This document shows positions 1 to 6,151 of a stretch of DNA of 6,151 bases, piece by piece (the stretch's first letter is position 1; every line of letters starts with the position of its first letter). Below the pieces are notes generated by a model that searched no databases, was not told where the DNA came from, and saw only the letters and a list, made by a program, of their open reading frames with translations. Source of the stretch: Bacteroidota bacterium (lineage in GTDB: Bacteria; Bacteroidota; Bacteroidia; Bacteroidales; UBA932); the NCBI GenBank assembly GCA_009778375.1, contig WRJW01000135.1:1-6151 (forward strand), written 5' to 3'. The translations under genes were made by a program, and so were the position numbers.

Positions 1-6
1 GAGGGT

Positions 7-22
7 GGACAAAAGGTAAAAA
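7..22 (+). repeat. Direct repeat, copy 1 (GGACAAAAGGTAAAAA)
   Basis: This 16-base unit is identical to the copy at 28-43; the two start 21 bases apart, about two turns of the helix, so a protein could bind both on one face of the DNA. The similarity extends slightly outward (TGG before, a CTTT run after). It is either an internal transposase-binding repeat of an IS end or an operator pair for a regulator. Confidence 0.75.
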
Positions 23-27
23 CTTTG

Positions 28-43
28 GGACAAAAGGTAAAAA
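28..43 (+). repeat. Direct repeat, copy 2 (GGACAAAAGGTAAAAA)
   Basis: Second exact copy of the 16-base unit. Its left part, GGGACAA, recurs in inverted form as TTGTCCC at 76-82, close to the presumed element tip. Two direct copies and one inverted partial copy within about 80 bases is more than chance would readily give, even in AT-rich DNA. Confidence 0.75.
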
Positions 44-59
44 TCTTTCAAAAATTGCG

Positions 60-67
60 TATATTTG
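60..67 (+). promoter_or_regulatory. Candidate -7 promoter element (TATATTTG) upstream of the AraC-type gene
   Basis: TATATTTG is an exact match to the Bacteroidota -7 consensus TAnnTTTG. No good TTTG is seen 19-21 bases upstream, where the -33 element should lie, so the site is only half supported. Transcription would start near 73-76 and give a leader of about 40 bases before the ATG at 116. The site lies inside the presumed insertion sequence end and points outward toward the regulator gene. Confidence 0.4.
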
Positions 68-115
68 TGCTTAACTTGTCCCTGACACCACGCACCTAAC
101 CATAAACTTCCTATC

Positions 116-1228
116 ATGTTTAAACTTTTTCTTTTACTGAATCCTGTTTATGTTACGCTGTTTTGGGCGGCTGTATTAAACACCGTAAAACCGCAGGGGA
201 ACGAGCCAAAAACGTTTTTGGGCAAGTTTTTTGCGGTTGCATTCCTTACGTTTATTGCTCACTTGTTGTATTTTATACCCATTCCCCAACTGTATGTCTA
301 TGTCGATTCGATCTATTTCCTCACGCATTTATTAGTTTTTCCGCTATACTACGTTTATGTGCGTCTGTTGTGTGTAGACCCCAAATTTTCATGGAAAAAA
401 CATTGCAAATACCTCTGCGTACCTTTTGTGCTTTTTCTCTTTTATGGAGTCGGCATTTTATTTATGACCAAAGTTGAGTATATTGATTTTATCTACAATA
501 CACTCATTAACGGCGAGCATATGAGTGGTATTTTTCTCTATCAAAAAACCATCTATTTTCTTATTCGCCTTGTCTTTATCATTCAGGGTATTTTATATAT
601 GACGCTGTCGATTATAACGGTGAATCGCAACCAGGAGAATATCGTCAATTTTTACTCCAATACCGAAGACGATTCGCTGCGTAAAATACAGTGGCTTAAC
701 GTAACGGTGTCTGTAACCATGACTATCTGTGTCATTATGGAAGTTATTGGTAAAGAAAGTTTTACCGCACGCGATTTTTTCCTCCTTGCCCCCTCCGGCA
801 TTCTTTCCGTAATGCTCTTTTGCATTGGTTGGCTTGGCAACAGGCAAAGGGCAGTGTTGCTGACCGATATAGAGGAAAACAACAGGATCGTGGCGACGGC
901 TGAAGAGACAGAACGGAACGCACACACAAAAAAACAAAATAGCCACATTAAAAACCGTTTAGAAAAATTGTTTATCGAGAAACAGATTTATTTGAATAAA
1001 GATTTGACAATTTGGGAATTAGCAGAACAACTCAATACTAACCGCAGTTATCTATCGCAGATTATCAATAAGGAGTACGGACAAAATTTTTCGGCCTTTG
1101 TCAACTCTTACCGCGCCTGCCACGCCCAAAACCTCCTGCAGTCTAATCCCGAACACTCGCAGGCCGAAATCGCCGAAATGTCGGGATTTGGGAGTGTAAA
1201 AAGTTGGAAAAGAGCGAGTAAAGAGTAG
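116..1228 (+). CDS. Membrane-anchored AraC-family transcriptional regulator with shortened C-terminus
   Basis: The 370-residue protein has about seven hydrophobic segments (roughly residues 3-21, 38-56, 66-86, 99-117, 145-167, 192-212 and 220-241), then a charged linker, then an AraC-type DNA-binding domain. The first helix-turn-helix is clear at about 297-322 (LTIWELAEQLNTNRSYLSQI). The second begins at about 346 (AEIAEMSGFGSVKS) but ends at residue 370. Family members normally continue for about 10-15 residues with a TGxTPxEYR-like tail. Within the second recognition helix the usual aromatic near its end is a serine (WKRASKE). Proteins of this layout in Bacteroidota are thought to sense something through the membrane domain and act on nearby DNA; the signal and targets here are unknown. 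The ATG fits: the membrane domain begins directly after it and no Shine-Dalgarno is seen. The 5' two thirds is AT-rich compared with secA and lpd. The gene may be functional, altered in DNA binding, or decaying. Confidence 0.85.
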   Translation: MFKLFLLLNPVYVTLFWAAVLNTVKPQGNEPKTFLGKFFAVAFLTFIAHLLYFIPIPQLYVYVDSIYFLTHLLVFPLYYVYVRLLCVDPKFSWKKHCKYLCVPFVLFLFYGVGILFMTKVEYIDFIYNTLINGEHMSGIFLYQKTIYFLIRLVFIIQGILYMTLSIITVNRNQENIVNFYSNTEDDSLRKIQWLNVTVSVTMTICVIMEVIGKESFTARDFFLLAPSGILSVMLFCIGWLGNRQRAVLLTDIEENNRIVATAEETERNAHTKKQNSHIKNRLEKLFIEKQIYLNKDLTIWELAEQLNTNRSYLSQIINKEYGQNFSAFVNSYRACHAQNLLQSNPEHSQAEIAEMSGFGSVKSWKRASKE

Positions 1229-1230
1229 TA

Positions 1231-1262
1231 TTTACGACTAATCTAAAAAATCCCTACCTTTG
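1231..1262 (+). promoter_or_regulatory. Bacteroidota-type promoter for secA (and probably lpd)
   Basis: TACCTTTG at 1255-1262 matches the -7 consensus TAnnTTTG at every fixed position. TTTA at 1231-1234 sits 20 bases upstream and matches three of four bases of the -33 element TTTG, at the accepted spacing of 19-21. Transcription would start near 1268-1272, leaving a leader of only about 15 bases before the ATG at 1286. The -33 element lies two bases past the stop of the preceding gene, so secA can be transcribed independently of it. Confidence 0.7.
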
Positions 1263-1285
1263 CCTCCTAAACAAACAGTGTACTC

Positions 1286-4200
1286 ATGGCCATCACCTCT
1301 TTTATCAATAAACTTTTCGGAACTAAATCCGACCGCGACCTCAAAACGGTAAAACCGTACATAGACAAAATTAAGCAAATTTATCCCCGGATTGACGCTT
1401 TAGACCACGACGGATTAAGGACGACTTCGGAGGCTTTGAAAAAGCGCATTGCCGATTATATTGCTGCCGATGAAGCCAAAAAGCAGGAACTCAGGAATCA
1501 ACTCGAAGATTTGGAAATCTCTGTAACGCAAAAGGAGGCGCTTGCCACCGAGGTGGATAAGTTGAGCAAGCAGATAGACAAGGGTATAGAAGAGGTTCTG
1601 CGGGAAGTCCTGCCAGAGGCTTTTGCCGTGATGAAGTCTACGGCAAGGCGCTTTAAAGAATTTACCGAGATTAGGGTGACCGCTTCAGACGCCGACCGCG
1701 ATATTGCCGCCAAACACGATTATGTGGAGATTGAGGGTCAAACGGCAGTATGGAAAAATAATTGGGTCGCCGGCGGTAACCGGATTACCTGGGATATGGT
1801 CCATTACGACGTACAGTTAATTGGAGGGGTGGTGCTCCACGACGGTAAAATTTCCGAGATGGCCACCGGAGAGGGTAAGACCTTGGTAGCCACGCTTCCC
1901 GTTTTTTTGAACGCCTTAGCCGGAAAAGGAGTACACGTGGTTACGGTCAACGACTACCTCTCTAAACGCGACTCCGAGTGGATGGGGCCGCTGTACGAGT
2001 TTCACGGCCTCAAGGTAGACTGTATTGACAAACATCAACCCAATTCGGACGCCCGCAAAAAGGCTTACCGCGCCGACGTTACTTTTGGCACCAACAACGA
2101 ATTTGGTTTTGACTACCTGCGCGACAATATGGCCATCAACATAGAGGATTTGGTTCAGCGCAAACACCATTACGCCATTGTAGACGAGGTGGACTCCGTA
2201 TTGGTAGACGATGCACGGACGCCGTTGATTATTTCGGGCCCCGTACCTAAAGGCGAAGATCAGCAGTTTAACGAGTTCCGTCCGATCGTCGAAAACATCT
2301 ACAACGCCCAGCGGAATTTAGTCACACAACTCCTGAACGACGCCAAAAAGTTGATTGGCGCCGAAAAAGAGGACGAAGGAGGCAAACTCCTTTTGCGCGC
2401 CCACAAGGGACTTCCGCGCTACAATCCCTTAATCAAATATTTGAGCGAACCTGGCATCAAGCAACTCCTTCAAAAGGTCGAGAATTTTTATATGCAGGAC
2501 AACAGCAAGCAGATGCATGTTGTTACCGACGACCTCTTTTTTGTGATCGACGAAAAACAAAAATCGGTAGAACTGACCGATAAGGGGCACGAATTGATTG
2601 CCGGCAAGGTGAGCGACGGTAAATTCTTTGTATTGCCCGACATTGGCAGCGAAATATCGGAGTTGGAAAAGCAGGAGTTGGACGAGGTTAAAAAGGCCGA
2701 AGCCAAAGACGCCCTGTTGAGCGATTACGCCCTCAAGTCGGAACGGGTACATACCGTAAATCAGCTACTCAAAGCCTACGCCATGTTCGAAAAAGATGTA
2801 GAATATGTTGTGATAGAGAACAAGATAAAGATTGTGGATGAACAAACCGGACGTATTTTGGAGGGACGCCGCTATTCGGACGGTTTGCATCAGGCCATCG
2901 AAGCCAAAGAGAAAGTCAAAGTGGAGGCAGCCACCCAAACCTTTGCCACCATTACCCTCCAAAACTACTTTAGAATGTACCATAAATTAGCGGGGATGAC
3001 GGGTACGGCAGAGACGGAGGCGGGCGAGTTTTGGTCGATTTACAAATTGGACGTAGTGGTCATTCCCACCAATCGCCCCGTGATTCGGAAGGATTTGGAA
3101 GATTTGATTTACAAGACCAAGCGTGAAAAGTACAACGCGGTTATTACCGAGATTGTGAACCTGACCAAAGCAGGGCGTCCGGTATTGGTGGGTACCACAT
3201 CGGTCGAGGTTTCGGAATTGCTCAGCCGGATGTTGCAGATCAGAGGGATTAAACACAACGTATTAAACGCCAAACAACACGCCCGCGAGGCCGATATTGT
3301 AGCTGAAGCGGGACGTCCCGGAGCGGTGACCATAGCCACCAATATGGCCGGTCGGGGTACCGACATCAAGTTGGGGCCGGGGGTTAAAGAGGCGGGGGGA
3401 TTGGCGATTATTGGTACCGAGCGCCACGACAGCCGCCGCGTGGATCGTCAGTTGCGGGGCCGCGCCGGACGTCAGGGCGACCCGGGTTCGTCCAACTTCT
3501 TTATCTCTTTAGAAGACGACCTGATGCGCCTCTTTGGTTCGGGCCGGATTGCCGCCATTGTAGACCGGATGGGGATGAAAGAGGGAGAAGTGCTCCAGCA
3601 CTCCATGCTCACCAAACAGATAGAGCGGGCGCAGAAAAAGGTCGAAGAGAATAATTTTGGGATTCGTAAACGCCTGCTCGAATACGACGACGTGATGAAC
3701 TCCCAGCGCGAAGTGGTCTATACCCGCCGCCGCAACGCCCTCTACGGAGAGCGGATTGAGGTAGACGTCCAAAATATGATGGGCGATGTGGGCGAAGCCC
3801 TGATTGAAGCCAACCACGGGGTGGTCGATTATGGGGAGTTTAGCTACGAAGTCATTCGCCAACTCTCCATTGAGCCCGGATTTGACGCCCAAACTTATAA
3901 AGATCTCCATGCAGAAGAGTTGGTAGATGCCTTGGTAGCCCACATCAAAGAGGTGTATGAGCGCAGGGCCGGCACTATTGCTCAACAGGCGTGGCCGATT
4001 ATGAAGCAGATTTACGAGACCCAAAGCGCCACTTTCGAAAATATAGCCGTGCCGGTGAGCGACGGACGAAAAATCTATCAAATTGTGGTCAACCTTAAAA
4101 AATCGTACGAATCTCAGGGTAAAGAGTTAAACCGAACCGTATGTAAAACAATCACCTTAGCAACCATCGACGAGTACTGGAAAGAGCACCTGAGGGAGAT

Positions 4201-4558
4201 GGACGATTTGCGGCAGTCGGTGCAAAACGCCACCTACGAGCAGAAAGACCCCCTATTGATTTATAAGTTCGAGAGTTTTCAACTCTTTAAAACGATGCTC
4301 GAAAAGGTGGCCCGAGACGTACTCTCTTTTCTGATGAAATCGCATATTCCTTTACGCGGGGATCCTTCTAAAGTGGGACAGGCAGAGCAACGCAGGCGTA
4401 CCGATTTGAGCAATACCCAAACGAGCCGTTCCGATTTGATGACTTCGGGCAGCGAGCCTAAATCGCAAGCGCCGGTGCACGTCGAAAAACAGGTGGGACG
4501 TAACGATCCCTGCCCCTGCGGCAGCGGCAAAAAATATAAAATGTGTCACGGAAGGTAA
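1286..4558 (+). CDS. secA: Protein translocase ATPase subunit SecA
   Basis: SecA is the cytoplasmic and membrane-peripheral motor that uses ATP to push unfolded preproteins through the SecYEG channel. The 1090 residues carry the full set of motor motifs: Walker A MATGEGKT at 192-199, Walker B DEVDS at 300-304, RTPLIISG at 311-318, TGTAETE at 572-578, TNMAGRGTDI at 685-694 and the arginine-finger region QLRGRAGRQGD at 722-732. The C-terminus has an intact zinc-binding CxCx8CH motif (C1076, C1078, C1087, H1088) after a poorly conserved linker at about 1023-1069. It is far longer than the roughly 900-residue E. coli protein; the extra length is in a charged helical segment at about 60-115 and in the preprotein-binding region at about 320-470, as is usual in Bacteroidota. 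The start is supported by the conserved N-terminus (FINKLFGTKSDRDLK). There is no Shine-Dalgarno and no upstream secM-like gene. No frameshift or missing catalytic residue was seen. Confidence 0.98.
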   Translation: MAITSFINKLFGTKSDRDLKTVKPYIDKIKQIYPRIDALDHDGLRTTSEALKKRIADYIAADEAKKQELRNQLEDLEISVTQKEALATEVDKLSKQIDKGIEEVLREVLPEAFAVMKSTARRFKEFTEIRVTASDADRDIAAKHDYVEIEGQTAVWKNNWVAGGNRITWDMVHYDVQLIGGVVLHDGKISEMATGEGKTLVATLPVFLNALAGKGVHVVTVNDYLSKRDSEWMGPLYEFHGLKVDCIDKHQPNSDARKKAYRADVTFGTNNEFGFDYLRDNMAINIEDLVQRKHHYAIVDEVDSVLVDDARTPLIISGPVPKGEDQQFNEFRPIVENIYNAQRNLVTQLLNDAKKLIGAEKEDEGGKLLLRAHKGLPRYNPLIKYLSEPGIKQLLQKVENFYMQDNSKQMHVVTDDLFFVIDEKQKSVELTDKGHELIAGKVSDGKFFVLPDIGSEISELEKQELDEVKKAEAKDALLSDYALKSERVHTVNQLLKAYAMFEKDVEYVVIENKIKIVDEQTGRILEGRRYSDGLHQAIEAKEKVKVEAATQTFATITLQNYFRMYHKLAGMTGTAETEAGEFWSIYKLDVVVIPTNRPVIRKDLEDLIYKTKREKYNAVITEIVNLTKAGRPVLVGTTSVEVSELLSRMLQIRGIKHNVLNAKQHAREADIVAEAGRPGAVTIATNMAGRGTDIKLGPGVKEAGGLAIIGTERHDSRRVDRQLRGRAGRQGDPGSSNFFISLEDDLMRLFGSGRIAAIVDRMGMKEGEVLQHSMLTKQIERAQKKVEENNFGIRKRLLEYDDVMNSQREVVYTRRRNALYGERIEVDVQNMMGDVGEALIEANHGVVDYGEFSYEVIRQLSIEPGFDAQTYKDLHAEELVDALVAHIKEVYERRAGTIAQQAWPIMKQIYETQSATFENIAVPVSDGRKIYQIVVNLKKSYESQGKELNRTVCKTITLATIDEYWKEHLREMDDLRQSVQNATYEQKDPLLIYKFESFQLFKTMLEKVARDVLSFLMKSHIPLRGDPSKVGQAEQRRRTDLSNTQTSRSDLMTSGSEPKSQAPVHVEKQVGRNDPCPCGSGKKYKMCHGR

Positions 4559-4568
4559 TTTTTTTATG
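4550..4568 (+). promoter_or_regulatory. secA-lpd junction with weak ribosome binding site
   Basis: Seven bases, all T, separate the secA TAA (4556-4558) from the lpd ATG (4566). A purine run GGAAGG (4550-4555), made of the last two sense codons of secA, lies 10 bases before the ATG and could act as a weak Shine-Dalgarno. With such close spacing, lpd translation probably benefits from ribosomes finishing secA. No promoter-like TAnnTTTG is seen in the bases just upstream. Confidence 0.45.
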
Positions 4569-5966
4569 AGGTACGATGTAATAGTTATTGGAAGCGGCCC
4601 GGGAGGCTACGTGGCAGCTATTAGGGCGGCCCAATTGGGGTTTAATACCGCAGTGGTAGAACGTATGGAATTAGGAGGCACTTGCCTCAATTGTGGGTGT
4701 ATCCCCACCAAAGCCCTCTTAAAAAGCGCTCAGGCGCTCCATTACGCCCGTCATGCAGGCGAGTATGGAGTGTCGCTTACGGGTGAAGCTACCCCCGATA
4801 TAGCGCAGATGGTCGCCCGCAGTCAGGGAGTGGCCGCCGGCATGAGCAAGGGAGTGGCCTATTTGCTCAAAAAAAATGGGGTCGAAGTTATATACGGAGC
4901 GGCCAAAATCTTACCCGATAAAAGTGTAGAAGTCACCTTGACCGAACCGGTTGATCTTCCCATACAGAAGCTGCAGGCCAAGCATATTGTTATCGCCACC
5001 GGAGCCCACATCCGCGAGTTGGCCGCCGCCCCTATAGACGGAGAAAAGATCATCGGCTACCATCAGGCTTTGGTGCCCCAAAAGATTCCCGCTTCTTTGG
5101 CGATTATCGGATCGGGCGCCATTGGCAGCGAATTTGCCTATTTTTATAATGCCGTGGGCGCCAAGGTAACGCTTATTGAGTTCTTGGACAATATTGTACC
5201 CTTAGAAGACGAAGAAGTATCGGCGCAGTTGTCTCGGTCGTTCCGCAAGGCGGGCATAAAAGTCATGACCTCGTCGGAGGTGACCGCCGTAGATACTTCC
5301 GGCAATTTGTGCCTCCTTACCGTCAAGACCAAAAAAGGCGAAGAGCAGATAGAAGCGGAGCAGGTACTCTCTGCGGTAGGCGTAGCCCCCAATACAGAAG
5401 CGTTGGGACTGGAAGAATTGGGCGTTGTTTTGGAGCGCGGACGCATTAAGGTCAACGAAGATTATCAAACCAATGTGTCCGGCATTTATGCCATTGGAGA
5501 TGTGTTGGCCACTCCTGCCCTTGCCCATGTAGCCTCGGCAGAGGCGATCCGCTGTGTAGAAAAAATGGCCGGACTCAATCCGTCCCCCATCCGCTACGAC
5601 CATATCCCCGGCTGTACCTATACCATTCCCGAAATTGCCTCCATGGGGCTTACCGAAAAAGCGGCCATAGGAAAAGGGTTGGAGGTTAAGGTCGGAAAAT
5701 TTCCCTTTACTGCTTCGGGCAAGGCGGCCGCTGCCGGAGAAAAGGAGGGATTTATCAAACTGATTTTTGACGCCGCTACCGATGAACTGCTGGGGGCGCA
5801 CCTGATTGGCGCTAACGTAACCGAAATGATTTCGGGTTTGGTTACGGCCGGAAACTTGGGTGTCAAGGGCCAAGATATCCTCCATGCCGTACATCCACAT
5901 CCTACTATGAGCGAGGCGATTATGGAAGCCGCTGCTGCCGCGCACGGAGCGGTGATTCATCTGTAG
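4566..5966 (+). CDS. lpdA: Dihydrolipoyl dehydrogenase (E3 component)
   Basis: This cytoplasmic FAD enzyme reoxidises dihydrolipoyl groups with NAD+ and serves as E3 of 2-oxoacid dehydrogenase complexes and as L protein of glycine cleavage. The 466-residue length is normal. In order: FAD-binding GSGPGG at 9-14, redox-active disulfide C40/C45 within GGTCLNCGCIPTKALL (37-52), NAD-binding GSGAIG at 182-187, the second FAD contact AIGDV at 309-313, and the C-terminal interface domain with catalytic H445 and E450 (HPHPTMSE, 443-450). A further cysteine, C43, lies between the two redox cysteines. The set of motifs, above all the HPHPT signature, separates it from glutathione and mercuric reductases. 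There is no N-terminal lipoyl domain. It follows secA by seven bases, so the two are probably co-transcribed. No E1, E2 or glycine cleavage gene is visible, so the complex it serves cannot be stated. The ATG is placed right at the start of the first beta strand (RYDVIVIG). Confidence 0.96.
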   Translation: MRYDVIVIGSGPGGYVAAIRAAQLGFNTAVVERMELGGTCLNCGCIPTKALLKSAQALHYARHAGEYGVSLTGEATPDIAQMVARSQGVAAGMSKGVAYLLKKNGVEVIYGAAKILPDKSVEVTLTEPVDLPIQKLQAKHIVIATGAHIRELAAAPIDGEKIIGYHQALVPQKIPASLAIIGSGAIGSEFAYFYNAVGAKVTLIEFLDNIVPLEDEEVSAQLSRSFRKAGIKVMTSSEVTAVDTSGNLCLLTVKTKKGEEQIEAEQVLSAVGVAPNTEALGLEELGVVLERGRIKVNEDYQTNVSGIYAIGDVLATPALAHVASAEAIRCVEKMAGLNPSPIRYDHIPGCTYTIPEIASMGLTEKAAIGKGLEVKVGKFPFTASGKAAAAGEKEGFIKLIFDAATDELLGAHLIGANVTEMISGLVTAGNLGVKGQDILHAVHPHPTMSEAIMEAAAAAHGAVIHL

Positions 5967-6004
5967 CTCATTCCATAATGCCCTGCTGCCATCCGAAAGA
6001 CTTT

Positions 6005-6151
6005 CTATTTAAACTTCGCGATTACATAAACATTGTTATCATCCTCTTTAAGGATGGCCACTAATTCTTTTAGTTTGCCGCTGAGCCTGTTTTGGTCGTA
6101 CGCCTCCTTTAATTCGAGTAAATCCAGCTCAAAGTAAATACTGTTTTCAAG
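6005..6151 (-). CDS. 3' end of an unidentified gene (partial, runs off the right edge)
   Basis: On the minus strand an open frame enters at 6151 and ends at a TAG (6007-6005), giving the last 48 residues of a protein. These include LDLLELKEAYDQNRLSGKLK followed by an acidic EDDNN turn and a hydrophobic strand ending VYVIAKFK. The helix-turn-strand pattern, with no internal stop and normal codon use, makes a real gene likely. The ending recalls the C-terminal tails of Bacteroidota 6-bladed beta-propeller lipoproteins, but this is from memory of family style and too short to rely on. It converges on lpd; the 38 bases between the stops (5967-6004) show no clear hairpin terminator. Confidence 0.6.
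   Translation of the reverse strand, partial: LENSIYFELDLLELKEAYDQNRLSGKLKELVAILKEDDNNVYVIAKFK

Larger units (their letters stand above)
1..87. mobile_element. Probable terminal segment of an IS21-like insertion sequence (partial)
   Basis: No coding region is visible here. What is seen: two direct copies of GGACAAAAGGTAAAAA and, further right, the heptamer TTGTCCC (76-82), which is the inverted form of the GGGACAA that opens the second copy. Read from the gene side, the segment begins TGTCAGGGACAAGTTAAGC at about position 87. Elements of the IS21 family are known to have ends opening with TG and to carry several repeated transposase-binding sites inside each end. The layout here resembles that. 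Only one end is in the window, so no target duplication or transposase gene can be seen, and the exact tip (87, or a few bases further) is uncertain. Alternatively, this could be an ordinary regulatory region with repeated operators. Confidence 0.45.

Noticed and set aside
7..43. Start of a CRISPR array
   Set aside because: Only two copies of a 16-base unit with a 5-base gap; no repeat length, spacer length or third copy fitting a CRISPR array.
163..477. Plus-strand frame overlapping the regulator gene (104 residues)
   Set aside because: It is the alternative frame of the membrane domain. The regulator's frame has the family pattern from end to end and this one has none.
593..946. Minus-strand frames antisense to the regulator gene
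   Set aside because: Cysteine- and histidine-rich translations typical of antisense noise, within a confidently recognised gene.
3509..4081. Minus-strand open frame of 190 residues antisense to secA
   Set aside because: Fully inside secA, with no recognisable domain, no promoter or ribosome site; a shadow of secA codon usage.
4511..4565. Intrinsic terminator between secA and lpd (GC-rich stretch, then seven T)
   Set aside because: The only stem seen (TGCC/GGCA at about 4511-4523) is four base pairs, is about 35 bases before the T run and is dictated by the conserved zinc motif codons. It would not terminate in the usual way.
5202..5960. Long minus-strand open frame (252 residues) antisense to lpd
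   Set aside because: It lies wholly inside lpd, whose protein is unmistakable. The translated product shows no domain or motif I recognise, and its openness follows from the codon pattern of the sense gene.
1..6151. A novel multi-gene system spanning the window
   Set aside because: The two large genes are ordinary housekeeping genes with all their motifs, the regulator is a known family, and the last gene is only a fragment. Nothing links them into a new system.

Overview
This window reads as a chromosomal segment of a member of the Bacteroidota, most likely the order Bacteroidales. Three things support this. SecA is the long (1090-residue) Bacteroidota form with its extra N-terminal helical segment. 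The regulator combines a multi-pass membrane domain with an AraC-type DNA-binding domain, a common layout in that phylum. The promoter-like sites match the Bacteroidota -7 element TAnnTTTG, and starts lack convincing Shine-Dalgarno sequences. Genus and species cannot be told from the sequence alone.

Layout. Positions 1-87 hold no gene. They carry two 16-bp direct repeats 21 bp apart and a tip that, read from the gene side, begins TGTCAGGGACAAG. I read this tentatively as the outer end of an IS21-like insertion sequence lying mostly to the left of the window. It also holds a perfect -7 match pointing rightward. Positions 116-1228 (+) encode a membrane-anchored AraC-family regulator whose second helix-turn-helix stops early. 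Positions 1231-1262 carry a good Bacteroidota-type promoter for secA (1286-4558, +), the preprotein translocase ATPase. Seven bases after secA lies lpd (4566-5966, +), dihydrolipoyl dehydrogenase. After a 38-bp gap with no visible terminator, the 3' end of a gene on the minus strand (6005-6151) enters and runs off the right edge.

How they fit together. secA and lpd look co-transcribed from the promoter at 1231-1262, although one works in protein export and the other in 2-oxoacid or glycine oxidation, so the pairing looks like shared housekeeping expression rather than a common pathway. No partner of Lpd (E1, E2, glycine cleavage proteins) and no other Sec component is visible. The regulator is a separate unit with lower GC. 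Its own promoter may have been displaced or supplied by the adjacent element end. I see no convincing undescribed multi-gene system. The points most worth a check are the IS-like end with its outward promoter and the truncated DNA-binding domain of the regulator.
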